This document shows, piece by piece, positions 1 through 6,498 of a stretch of 20,849 nucleotides of DNA. How positions within the stretch are numbered: position 1 is the first letter of the stretch; the number at the start of each line of letters is the position of its first letter. The notes under the pieces are model-generated. The model did no database searches. It was not told the origin of the DNA and saw only the letters and a list, made by a program, of their open reading frames with translations. Where the stretch lies: IMG/VR virus record IMGVR_UViG_3300021517_000177, positions 1 through 20,849 of that record; one strand, given 5' to 3'. This DNA comes from a virus. The translations under genes were made by a program, and so were the position numbers.

Positions 1-3
1 AAT

Positions 4-363
4 ATGTTAAGAAAGTATATTATTCAAGATTATACAAGTAAGAAGTTTTATATTTTATCTATTGGTAAGTATATTTTCAGGGCAGATAAGTTGCCTGAAT
101 ATACTAAAAAAAGTATAGGAGAACATCCAGAGGGGTCGAAGCATGAATTTCGGCGAGGGGAACGCCCCTTTGAAATTTGGGACGGTAAAAAAAACGTAAA
201 AAATCGAGATTTTACCTACGATAAAACGAAACATTTTTTATTGGGAGAGGAGATATTTGTTTGGAATCATGAAGTAGGTAAATATTTTAGGGTTAAAATT
301 GTAGGTATATTAGATGCTGAAGTATTTAAGAAGATGAAAACATTAATCGAAGTGGAGGGTTAG
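4..363 (+). CDS. Hypothetical protein, 119 aa, start uncertain
   Basis: I do not recognise this protein. It is basic and rich in Lys, Tyr and aromatic residues, with no signal peptide, membrane segment or cysteine motif. A short charged stretch around residues 40-60 (HPEGSKHEFRRGERPFEIW) is its most distinctive part. The frame is already open at base 1, so the ATG at position 4 may be internal and the gene may begin upstream of the window; no ribosome binding site can be judged. It ends 4 bases before the next gene, and its last codons supply that gene's GGAGG signal, so the two are almost certainly co-transcribed. AT-rich codon use matches the other phage genes here. Confidence 0.6.
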   Translation: MLRKYIIQDYTSKKFYILSIGKYIFRADKLPEYTKKSIGEHPEGSKHEFRRGERPFEIWDGKKNVKNRDFTYDKTKHFLLGEEIFVWNHEVGKYFRVKIVGILDAEVFKKMKTLIEVEG

Positions 364-367
364 AAAA

Positions 368-1270
368 ATGAGTTTTGTTTCATTAAGTAAATTTATTGTG
401 GAACTACGTGAAATTGTCATAGGTGGAGGATTGGGACCTTATCATTCGTCATCACTTCGTCTTAAAGCGGCGGCTTTGGCCATGCAATATACCAAGTCTC
501 CAGTTGGGCATGAGGCAGAGCTTGAGCTTGTAAATTGCGCGGCTTTGGCAGTTTCAATGCAAGAGAAAATGGTTGTGCATCAGTTGTCTCCACAGGCTGT
601 AGATCTTGTGAAATTAACAGATCTTAAACATGCCCCCATAGATTGCCCAAAAATTTTAATGGGGCCCTGGATTGTGGAGGTTCGTAATCCAGAAAAAGAA
701 GTATTTTTTGATAATGTTGTGGGTATGGGAGGATATAAAACGGAGGATGGTAAACAATATATGATCATTTGGTGTTATCCAGATGGTTGTGCTGTTGCTG
801 AGGTTAAATGGTTTTTCGATGGTCGACCCATCGAAGAATCGGAGATAGGAGATGATATTGTTTTGCCCGAAAACAGAGCAAAATATTACAATATATTAGA
901 TCAAGCAAATCGATTTATACTTACTTTAGCGGAGCTTTTAGATGCGGAGGGGGCTCCTATTTTGGAGCGTGATGAACATCGAATACCAAAGAAAAGGGAG
1001 GGGAGGAAGAAGACAAAAAATATGTTAAATGCTTGGGTTGTAAAGTATATTTCTCTTACAAAAGATAATGAAAAAAAGCATGTGGAGGCCAGATTTTCAG
1101 ATTCATCATTGGTAAGAGATAATGCAAATTTGATTCAGACTATGGTCACAGGTCATATAAAAAATCAAGTTTATGGACCTGGTAATACTTTACGAAAAAA
1201 AGTATATATACGAAGTTATGAAAGTCGTAGGTGGGTTTCGAAAAGACCCACAAAAGTCGTAGTTAATTAA
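368..1270 (+). CDS. Uncharacterised phage protein with C-terminal GHxxxQ-YGPG-LRK motif, 300 aa
   Basis: The start ATG follows GGAGGG at good spacing. The first ~90 residues are helical and hydrophilic. Residues ~95-160 look like a small beta-rich domain (WIVEVRNPEKEVFFDNVVGM, then YMIIWCYPDG). The basic C-terminus (about residues 240-290) contains VTGHIKNQVYGPGNTLRKK followed by VYIRSYESRRWV. From memory, a motif of the form RGHxRxQ-YGPGxxLRxxxxIxP occurs near the C-terminus of many uncharacterised phage and plasmid proteins. I know no established function for it. A nucleic-acid-related role is a guess from the basic tail. It is co-transcribed with its neighbours, leaving 4 bases upstream and 22 bases to the ATG of the next gene. 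Confidence 0.75.
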   Translation: MSFVSLSKFIVELREIVIGGGLGPYHSSSLRLKAAALAMQYTKSPVGHEAELELVNCAALAVSMQEKMVVHQLSPQAVDLVKLTDLKHAPIDCPKILMGPWIVEVRNPEKEVFFDNVVGMGGYKTEDGKQYMIIWCYPDGCAVAEVKWFFDGRPIEESEIGDDIVLPENRAKYYNILDQANRFILTLAELLDAEGAPILERDEHRIPKKREGRKKTKNMLNAWVVKYISLTKDNEKKHVEARFSDSSLVRDNANLIQTMVTGHIKNQVYGPGNTLRKKVYIRSYESRRWVSKRPTKVVVN

Positions 1271-1292
1271 AGTTTTGAAAATAGGAGATCAA

Positions 1293-1547
1293 ATGTCAAA
1301 AAAAGTAGAAAGTGTGTATAGTGTGCCTGATGAGATTTGGGACATCAACGACGTAAAAATTTATACATGGCAGACCGAGCCGGGAGGTAATGTTTATTAT
1401 CTTTCTGAAGCTCATAGGGATGCATCGGCGCCTCATGGCGCCAAGAAAGGATCATTAGTAGTTAGGTTAAATGAAGTTTTACACCTTTGTGAGGATTTGT
1501 ATTATTGTGTTTCTCTGCGTTTCGAAAGAAAAGGAGAAAGAAAATGA
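1293..1547 (+). CDS. Small hypothetical protein, 84 aa
   Basis: I chose the ATG at 1293 because AGGAG (1283-1287) lies 5 bases upstream. A TTG at 1275 in the same frame would add six residues but has no better signal. The product is not recognised. It has one short glycine turn (TEPGGNVYYLSEAHRD) and ends in a basic tail (RFERKGERK). The stop codon TGA overlaps the first ATG of a hexanucleotide repeat. In the +1 frame that repeat reads as a run of about sixteen alternating Glu/Asp residues ending in TGA at 1594-1596. A one-base change near the stop would therefore attach an acidic tail, which suggests the gene may once have been longer. Confidence 0.55.
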   Translation: MSKKVESVYSVPDEIWDINDVKIYTWQTEPGGNVYYLSEAHRDASAPHGAKKGSLVVRLNEVLHLCEDLYYCVSLRFERKGERK

Positions 1548-1591
1548 AGATGAAGATGAAGATGAAGATGAAGATGAAGATGAAGATGAAG
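1544..1591 (+). repeat. Hexanucleotide microsatellite (ATGAAG)x8
   Basis: Eight perfect tandem copies of ATGAAG fill 48 bases directly after the preceding gene. In one frame they encode Met-Lys repeats in a tiny open frame that ends at 1615 (eight MK pairs then NDHAYHW), behind AAGGAG at 1531-1536. In another frame they encode Glu-Asp repeats, and in the third they are full of stops. Copy-number change by replication slippage moves in steps of six bases, so it would lengthen or shorten the peptide without shifting frame. Nothing shows that either peptide is made. Confidence 0.85.
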
Positions 1592-1598
1592 AATGACC

Positions 1599-1636
1599 AT
1601 GCCTACCATTGGTGAAGAACTTTTTAACATCGGATT
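1599..1636 (+). pseudogene. Relic of a TIGR02996/LRR gene start
   Basis: The first 18 bases (ATGCCTACCATTGGTGAA) are identical to the start of the intact LRR gene at 2071. The following bases diverge but still read MPTIGEELFN against MPTIGEQFLN. After about a dozen codons similarity ends, and the frame runs on without homology to a stop at 1737-1739. It lacks the conserved LVYADFLQQ segment. I read it as the left-over 5' end of a third family member, lost by deletion or replaced by the gene at 1672. Confidence 0.6.
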
Positions 1637-1639
1637 AAT

Positions 1640-1666
1640 TACCCCTACTGGGGTACTGAAAGGAGG
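1640..1666 (+). promoter_or_regulatory. Leader hairpin plus ribosome binding site, copy 1
   Basis: TACCCC and GGGGTA form a 6-bp stem around the loop TACT (1640-1655), followed by AGGAGG at 1661-1666 and the ATG at 1672. The same arrangement and much of the flanking sequence recur at 2043-2066, in front of the LRR gene. Having two copies only ~400 bp apart points to a duplicated control element, possibly acting on translation or mRNA stability. There is no T-run, so a terminator is unlikely. Confidence 0.5.
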
Positions 1667-1671
1667 CCACA

Positions 1672-2016
1672 ATGGCCAAAACAGGTTGGATTGCTGTCAT
1701 ATACGATCAAAATATATCAGAGGCCAAGGTTTGGAGTAAGAGACTCTTATTCGGGGCTTACAGCAATCGAATCAAAGCAATTGTCAAGTTTCAATTAATA
1801 ACAAATCCTGAACGCCGGGTCAAGTTTTGTGAGGCGGTTTTTGAAACAAAGGAACAGGCTCTGGCTGTAGCTTACGCTTGCCAGTGGGCTGGGTCTATCT
1901 GTGGCGCAAGACGCCGCAGAGCAGTACCAAATGTCCCTACTTTTGACCCTGAGGAGGTCAGAGGAGACCCAATTTATCGCATTGAAAGTTTATATTCTCG
2001 TGAAAAGGATAGGTAA
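1672..2016 (+). CDS. Hypothetical protein, 114 aa
   Basis: The ATG lies 5 bases after AGGAGG. The product is not recognised. It opens with a beta-like segment (GWIAVIYDQ), has an alpha-helical Ala-rich centre with three cysteines (ALAVAYACQWAGSICGARRRR), and ends in an acidic and then basic tail. No membrane segment is convincing. It is placed between a relic TIGR02996 start and an intact TIGR02996 gene, and it has the same hairpin leader as the latter. This suggests it was inserted into, or brought in with, a duplicated expression cassette. Base composition is a little more GC-rich than the genes at 1-1547. Confidence 0.65.
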   Translation: MAKTGWIAVIYDQNISEAKVWSKRLLFGAYSNRIKAIVKFQLITNPERRVKFCEAVFETKEQALAVAYACQWAGSICGARRRRAVPNVPTFDPEEVRGDPIYRIESLYSREKDR

Positions 2017-2042
2017 TTCAGCCTGCCCTAACATTGTATTGC

Positions 2043-2066
2043 CCCCCTACCGGGGTAGATAGGAGG
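2043..2066 (+). promoter_or_regulatory. Leader hairpin plus ribosome binding site, copy 2
   Basis: CCCC-TACC-GGGG (2044-2055) forms a short GC stem, followed by AGGAGG at 2061-2066 and the ATG at 2071. It matches copy 1 at 1640-1666 in stem position, loop type and downstream ribosome binding site, and upstream both share TAACAT...ATT. The shared design argues that the genes at 1672 and 2071 are expressed in the same way. Confidence 0.5.
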
Positions 2067-2070
2067 TCGC

Positions 2071-3339
2071 ATGCCTACCATTGGTGAACAATTTCTTAAT
2101 GCTATTCTGACCAACCCCGAAGACGATGCCTCAAGGCTTGTCTATGCTGACTTTTTGCAACAGGAGACTGACCCAAGTTTGCAAGCGCGAGGTGAGTTGA
2201 TTGCGGTGCAAATGGCCCTAAGTCAAAGTGAGATTTCACATGAGCAACGTCAAGAGCTTGTATCAAGAGAGAAGGCCTTGCTCGATGAGTATGGTGAGGT
2301 TTGGTGTGAGTCTTTGGGTCTTAAAAAAATGGAGGTGTGTTTTAACGAGTGGAAAAATGGAGAATGTTTTGATTTTTGGTATATAAAACGAGGTTTTTTC
2401 TATGCCATTGTAGTCACAACGAAGAAATTTCTGGAGGTGTGTGAAGTTGTTTTTTCTAAAGAACCCATTGTGGAGATGAAAGTGTTTTCTTTTGGAGAAG
2501 ATGAAAAAAAACAAAATAAACAACTGAAAAAGTTGTTAGTATCACCTCACCTCGCAAACCTTACAAGCTTGGATTTAGATGATAACAAGCTAGGCGCAAA
2601 AGGGGCACGAGCTCTTGCCAAATCTCCTCATCTTACAAAGCTTACAAGTTTGGATTTGAGGTACAACAACCTAGGCGCAGAAGGCGCCCAAGTTCTTGCC
2701 AAATCTCCTCATTTGGCAAACCTTACAAGTTTGAATTTGAGGTATAACAACTTAGGCGCAGAAGGAGCTAAAGCTCTTGCCAAATCTCCTCATTTGGCAA
2801 ACCTTACAAGTTTGGATTTGAGGTACAACAACATAGGCGCAGAAGGCGCCCAAGTTCTTGCTAACTCACCTAACTTGGCAAATCTTACAAGCTTAGATTT
2901 GGCTAGTAACAATTTAGGCGCAGAAGGCGCCCAAGTTCTTGCTAACTCACCTAACTTGGTAAATCTTACAACCCTAGATTTAGGGTACAATAATTTGGGT
3001 GATAAAAGCGTCATAGATATTGTCAACTCATCCTATCTGGCAAACCTTGCAAATTTAGATTTGGGTAGTAACAACATAGGTATAGGAGGTATCCAAGCTC
3101 TTGCAAACTCACCCTACATTGTAAACCTTACAAGTTTGAATTTGTGGGGTAATAAGATAGGCGCAGAAGGAGCTCAAGTTCTTGCCAAATCTCCTCATCT
3201 TACAAAGCTTACAAGTTTGAATTTGGGTAGTAACAACCTAGGTCTTGAAGGCGTCCAAGTTCTCGTTGACTCACCTTATTTGGTGAATATTAAAAGTTTA
3301 GATTTGACTGGTAATAATTATAAAAAAAGGAAAAAATGA
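2071..3339 (+). CDS. TIGR02996-domain leucine-rich-repeat protein, 422 aa
   Basis: Residues 1-50 match the 'repeat-companion' domain TIGR02996 (NPEDDASRLVYADFLQQ, then SLQARGELIAVQ). Residues ~80-155 form a linker with the RGF-type segment (YIKRGFFYAIVV) that often follows this domain in large bacterial families. Residues 158-422 are nine full and one partial 27-residue leucine-rich repeats of ribonuclease-inhibitor type (consensus SPHLANLTSLDLRYNNLGAEGAQVLAK). LRR domains make curved protein-binding surfaces; the partner is unknown. There is no signal peptide or enzyme domain, so it should be cytoplasmic or packaged with the virion. The stop overlaps the ATG of the next, related gene. The family is abundant in Planctomycetota and Myxococcota; its presence in a phage suggests capture from a host. 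Confidence 0.85.
   Translation: MPTIGEQFLNAILTNPEDDASRLVYADFLQQETDPSLQARGELIAVQMALSQSEISHEQRQELVSREKALLDEYGEVWCESLGLKKMEVCFNEWKNGECFDFWYIKRGFFYAIVVTTKKFLEVCEVVFSKEPIVEMKVFSFGEDEKKQNKQLKKLLVSPHLANLTSLDLDDNKLGAKGARALAKSPHLTKLTSLDLRYNNLGAEGAQVLAKSPHLANLTSLNLRYNNLGAEGAKALAKSPHLANLTSLDLRYNNIGAEGAQVLANSPNLANLTSLDLASNNLGAEGAQVLANSPNLVNLTTLDLGYNNLGDKSVIDIVNSSYLANLANLDLGSNNIGIGGIQALANSPYIVNLTSLNLWGNKIGAEGAQVLAKSPHLTKLTSLNLGSNNLGLEGVQVLVDSPYLVNIKSLDLTGNNYKKRKK
2542..3336 (+). repeat. 81-bp tandem repeats encoding LRR units
   Basis: Coding repeats with an exact 81-base period; for example the string AAATCTCCTC recurs at 2620, 2701 and 2782. Several neighbouring units are nearly identical at the DNA level, especially between 2620 and 2960. 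Such repeats can expand or contract by recombination while keeping the reading frame. A related 81-base array lies in the next gene. Confidence 0.85.
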
Positions 3340-4430
3340 AAAACCTTGGAAAACAATTATTGGCCAAAATATTGGCCGACCCCAAAGATGATGCCGCAAG
3401 GCTTGTATATGCAGACTTTTTGCAACAGCAAACTGATCCAAGTTTGCAAGCGCGAGGTGAGTTTATTGCGGTACAAATTGCACTGATCCAAGGGGAGGGT
3501 AAGATTTCGCCCGAGCGTCGTCAAGAGCTTGCATCAAGAGAGAAGGCCTTGCTCGATGAGTATGGCGAGCTTTGGTATGAAGAATTGGGCCTCCCGGAGA
3601 AGCTTGGTGTGAGATATGAGCGAGGTTTTGTGCATTTTATAAAATGCACTGAGAGTCAATGGCTCGAATCTCATGAGATATTGAAAGGTAGATCTCCTGT
3701 ACAGGAGATCTGTTTTGAATGGCCCGTTTCGATCGAGTTACTTCGGTCAAAAACATTAAAAAACATAAAAATATTAAATTTATATAATAAAGATATAGGC
3801 CCCATGGGGGCAGAGGTTTTGTCTCAATCTTCTCACTTAACAAGTCTTGTTGGGCTTTATCTTAATCATAACAAAATAGGTGATGAAGGGGTAAAGGCTT
3901 TGGCCTCCTCACCTTACTTGGCAAACCTAACAGATCTTTATCTTTTTAATAATAATATAGGTGATGAAGGGGCAAAGGCTTTGGCCTTCTCTCCTTATTT
4001 AGAAAATTTAGTGGATGTATCTTTTGTATGTAATAACATAGGTTCAGAAGGGGCAAAGGCTTTGGCCTCCTCACCAAACTTGAAAAATCTTAAGCAATTT
4101 CATCTCCACAATAATAATATAGGTGATGAAGGGGCAAAGGCTTTGGCCTCCTCACTTCACCTTGCAAACCTTACACATTTTGATCTGAGCCGTAATAACA
4201 TAGGTTCAGAAGGGGCAAAGGCTTTGGCCCAATCATCTTACTTGAAAAATCTTACACATCTTAACATTTATTATAACAACTTAGGTTTAGAAGGTGTTAT
4301 AGCTTTGGCCCAATCACCTTACTTGGTAAATCTTAAAAGTTTGGATTTGAGATATAACAAGGTATGTGCAGAAGACGCTCAAGCTCTTAAAAAATCTCCT
4401 TACTTGGCAAAATGTAAAATACAACTTTGA
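3336..4430 (+). CDS. TIGR02996-domain leucine-rich-repeat protein, second paralogue, 364 aa
   Basis: The start overlaps the stop of the previous gene (ATGA), so translation is probably coupled. Residues 1-50 are a close copy of the TIGR02996 domain of its neighbour (DDAARLVYADFLQQ, SLQARGEFIAVQ). Residues ~75-130 hold the companion segment with YERGFVHF. Residues ~137-364 are about eight 27-residue leucine-rich repeats, here with the consensus SPYLANLTDLYLFNNNIGDEGAKALAS. The repeat sequence differs from that of the first paralogue (GDEGAKALAS against GAEGAQVLAK), so the two domains have evolved separately or are made to bind different partners. There is no secretion signal or catalytic domain. 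It looks like a tandem duplication in a phage accessory island. Confidence 0.85.
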   Translation: MKNLGKQLLAKILADPKDDAARLVYADFLQQQTDPSLQARGEFIAVQIALIQGEGKISPERRQELASREKALLDEYGELWYEELGLPEKLGVRYERGFVHFIKCTESQWLESHEILKGRSPVQEICFEWPVSIELLRSKTLKNIKILNLYNKDIGPMGAEVLSQSSHLTSLVGLYLNHNKIGDEGVKALASSPYLANLTDLYLFNNNIGDEGAKALAFSPYLENLVDVSFVCNNIGSEGAKALASSPNLKNLKQFHLHNNNIGDEGAKALASSLHLANLTHFDLSRNNIGSEGAKALAQSSYLKNLTHLNIYYNNLGLEGVIALAQSPYLVNLKSLDLRYNKVCAEDAQALKKSPYLAKCKIQL

Positions 4431-4439
4431 GGTAGCAAC

Positions 4440-4877
4440 ATGGCATTCGCGATAAAGACAACTAAAACCATGAAAGGTTTTGATGGGCACATTGAAATCT
4501 ACCTACCAGGTGTGGTCCTGTTTTTAGGGGAATACTTATACAGGTTCAAAAACTTGTATGTAGAAGACTGTCTATACTGCTCCCATCGCTGTAAAGAATG
4601 CAAGGTATGTCAAGATCCTGATTGTGATACAGGCTCTGACTGCTCAGATTGTGAGTTTTGTCAAGGCAGTGGCGGGTGTTTTGACAAACATTACGAGGTT
4701 GTGCTTTTGTCAAGAGAGGAGATAGCGAAGCGTCTTATCGAGAAACTTATGCAAGTTTTTCCCAATGAACTTGTATTTTATCCTTCGGAATTGTTGATAG
4801 AGTATTCGTTAAAAGAGCCAACAATCGAGATCTCCGAACAAGAAATTGAAAAAGTTTGGGTTGAAAGGGTTTTTTGA
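4440..4877 (+). CDS. Cysteine-rich, probably zinc-binding protein, 145 aa
   Basis: Residues 44-80 contain ten cysteines (44, 47, 51, 54, 57, 62, 68, 71, 74, 80), several as CxxC pairs, including CEFCQGSGGC, which resembles a DnaJ-type CxxCxGxG motif. This is most simply two metal-binding knuckles. The N-terminal 40 residues look beta-rich (HIEIYLPGVVLFLGEYLYRF). The C-terminal 60 residues look helical and acidic. The ATG follows GAGGT at acceptable spacing, 9 bases after the second LRR gene, so it probably belongs to the same transcript and may act with the LRR proteins. I do not recognise the family. A membrane role is unlikely. Confidence 0.65.
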   Translation: MAFAIKTTKTMKGFDGHIEIYLPGVVLFLGEYLYRFKNLYVEDCLYCSHRCKECKVCQDPDCDTGSDCSDCEFCQGSGGCFDKHYEVVLLSREEIAKRLIEKLMQVFPNELVFYPSELLIEYSLKEPTIEISEQEIEKVWVERVF

Positions 4878-4924
4878 AACAACGAAGTCTACGAAAAAAT
4901 AGGGTTATTTCTGCTTAACCTACT

Positions 4925-5056
4925 ATGTTTTTGGTTCAATCATTTTACTTGGTAAATTTAGAAAGATTAGATTTAAGATATAATAGGATAGATGATAATG
5001 GTATTAAGGAGGTTTTGAAAAATACAAAGTTGAAGAATACATGGTTAATTATATAG
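4925..5056 (+). pseudogene. Orphan 3' end of an LRR gene, 43 codons
   Basis: An open frame from ATG 4925 to TAG 5056 reads MFLVQSFYLVNLERLDLRYN then RIDDNGIKEVLKN. This is one and a half LRR units, aligning with the last units of the gene at 3336 (SPYLVNLKSLDLRYN). There is no TIGR02996 start and no ribosome binding site in front of its ATG. It is best read as the 3' remnant of a third or fourth family member, separated from the intact pair by the cysteine-rich gene. The sequence has drifted toward AT-rich composition, as expected of an older relic. Confidence 0.65.
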
Positions 5057-5090
5057 TATGTGTTTGTTGTATATACTGGGAGGTATGAAA

Positions 5091-5531
5091 ATGTTATCAG
5101 ATAAGCAATATTTAAAGTATTATGAGAAGTCAAATAATTTACCGACATTGGTGGGTACTGATTCTGAAGTTGAATTTGCAAGGTTTTTGAGAAAGGATTA
5201 TCTCAAATCATGGGAATATTCCCATGATGATTTTAGGAGAATATATGTGGAGGACAAAGAATTTTGTAAAAAACACGCAGATTGGTTAGATTTTATTCAA
5301 GCAAACATACTTGTTCTTAGAGAAAAATGGTGTTCAGAAACGAATGCCAAAGTTTTTATAGAGCTACAAACGTCTACAATACCTACGTTAGTTGCAAAGC
5401 TTATGAATGAACAGGAGAATGGTCTTTTACAAGTAAATAAATGCAATGAGTATATATCTATGAAAGATTTGATTTCTATGTGTAAGACAAAATCGGTGAA
5501 GAATTATTTCAATAAAAAGGGGGTAAAATGA
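5091..5531 (+). CDS. Hypothetical protein, 146 aa
   Basis: I chose the ATG at 5091 because GGGAGGT at 5078-5084 lies about 7 bases upstream. The in-frame ATGs at 5058 and 5085 have no usable signal, or one that is too close. The product is mostly helical and charged, with a segment LPTLVGTDSEVEFARFLRKD near the N-terminus and NAKVFIEL in the middle. This weakly recalls uncharacterised proteins with an L-x-GT-xxQ-xxWA-xxLR opening and an AKxxID motif, but I cannot confirm the match. It overlaps the next gene by 4 bases (ATGA), so the two are translationally coupled. No enzyme motif is visible. Confidence 0.65.
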   Translation: MLSDKQYLKYYEKSNNLPTLVGTDSEVEFARFLRKDYLKSWEYSHDDFRRIYVEDKEFCKKHADWLDFIQANILVLREKWCSETNAKVFIELQTSTIPTLVAKLMNEQENGLLQVNKCNEYISMKDLISMCKTKSVKNYFNKKGVK

Positions 5532-5941
5532 TTGGTCTTATACAATGTGGAGCTAAGAAGTTACCCCACAAAGCATGTGCGAAAGATTTATACATAGGAG
5601 GTCTTTATACCATGTATAGGAGAACTATTGAGTTGGTAACTTCTGAATGGTATATCCTATCAGCCAAACATGGTCTTTTAAGGCCCTATGATGAGATCGA
5701 TCCATATGATCAAACTTTACCCAAAGAAGGTTCAACATCGTGGGATTGGCTTGTTTTGAACCAATTGCATAGTATTTTGGGGGGGCGTAATGAAGTTCTT
5801 TGTGTTTTGGCTTCAAGGCGATATACAAGTGGATGGGCTCATGATTTTAGGGTCATAACCCCTGTGGATGGACAATCATTGGGTAGATGTATGTCGAGGG
5901 CGAAGTCTATTCAACGTTTTTTTAATGGGTTAGGAGGATAG
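5528..5941 (+). CDS. DUF6884-type protein, 137 aa
   Basis: This matches the pattern of the DUF6884 group: an N-terminal IGLIQCGAKKL with conserved Cys7, then AKDLYIGGLYTMYRR (18-32), then WYILSAKHGLLRPYDEIDPY (41-60). These motifs recall domains associated with deazaguanine-modifying enzymes of tRNA and DNA and with YaaA-like proteins, but the biochemical role of stand-alone phage copies is not settled to my knowledge. A link to nucleotide or DNA-base modification is only an inference from family resemblance. It overlaps the upstream gene by ATGA and has 1 base to the next gene, inside a run of small early-type genes leading to nrdJ. Confidence 0.75.
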   Translation: MIGLIQCGAKKLPHKACAKDLYIGGLYTMYRRTIELVTSEWYILSAKHGLLRPYDEIDPYDQTLPKEGSTSWDWLVLNQLHSILGGRNEVLCVLASRRYTSGWAHDFRVITPVDGQSLGRCMSRAKSIQRFFNGLGG

Positions 5942-5942
5942 C

Positions 5943-6221
5943 ATGATTCAAAGTCGAAAATATATATGGGAGACATCGTATAAGGATGGGTTTGTCAAGA
6001 TGCGAGGTTTGTATACATTTGAGGAGATCATGAATGCACTTGACATCAGCAGTAAGCGAGAAAGTATGCAGAATATAGTCGTTCACAAAGTTTATTATGA
6101 TGGAAAATTGTGTGCTACGATTTCAAAGACCATGATTAATTTTTATGATGGGCAGGAGAGGATTCGTGGTGTTTTGGATACACATTCCATGGAATTTATT
6201 CCTGCCTCACAAATCAATTAG
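5943..6221 (+). CDS. Hypothetical protein, 92 aa
   Basis: The ATG is preceded by TAGGAGGA at good spacing, and the start is one base after the stop of the DUF6884-type gene. The protein is not recognised. It is a mixed alpha/beta small protein without cysteine clusters or membrane segments; residues ~38-80 (IVVHKVYYDGKLCATISKTM) look like a beta-sheet. Tight packing shows it is part of the same operon. Confidence 0.6.
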   Translation: MIQSRKYIWETSYKDGFVKMRGLYTFEEIMNALDISSKRESMQNIVVHKVYYDGKLCATISKTMINFYDGQERIRGVLDTHSMEFIPASQIN

Positions 6222-6229
6222 GAGGATAT

Positions 6230-6490
6230 ATGAGTGTGGAGAAAAGTGATGAAGTGAATTCTAAAGTGGATATCATGAATTCAAAAAAAAATAAATCTAA
6301 GAAGAAGGGTCGTCATCATGCTCTCAAAGGTATGTGGGCTGATGCTGAAAAAATATGTGGAGGTGTGGCGTGTTTGGCTCGTAGATTGGGTGTTCATCCG
6401 TCAGCAATTCGGAGATACAGTCAAGGAGAGATGGTTCCGAAGCAGTCCGTTAAGATACTGTTAGATCAAGTGTTGTCTGAAAATAAGTAG
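6230..6490 (+). CDS. Small helix-turn-helix DNA-binding protein, 86 aa
   Basis: Residues ~39-82 form a compact helical domain of Cro/YdaS-like type: AEKICGGVACLARRLGVHPS, with the recognition helix probably PSAIRRYSQGE, then a final helix KQSVKILLDQVL. The N-terminal 30 residues are a lysine-rich, probably disordered arm. The ATG follows AGGAGG. A second in-frame ATG (residue 16) is possible but has a poorer signal. As the only recognisable DNA-binding regulator in the window, it is a candidate to bind one of the dyads at 17748, 17884 or 20404; no direct evidence links them. Proteins of this size in phages often act as Cro-like repressors or gene switches. Confidence 0.7.
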   Translation: MSVEKSDEVNSKVDIMNSKKNKSKKKGRHHALKGMWADAEKICGGVACLARRLGVHPSAIRRYSQGEMVPKQSVKILLDQVLSENK

Positions 6491-6498
6491 GATGTATT

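Noticed and set aside
2790-3026. Antisense open frame across the LRR repeats (and a similar one at 3637-3843).
   Set aside because: It is a by-product of the repetitive coding sequence, has no ribosome binding site, and all real genes are on the other strand.
2542-4400. Regular direct repeats that could be taken for a CRISPR-like or iteron array.
   Set aside because: The period is exactly 81 bases, the repeats are contiguous and in frame, and they encode 27-residue LRR units; there are no spacers.
2071-4430. LRR proteins as secreted type III-like effectors.
   Set aside because: No secretion signal, no E3-ligase or other effector domain, and the context is a phage genome with head and lysis genes.
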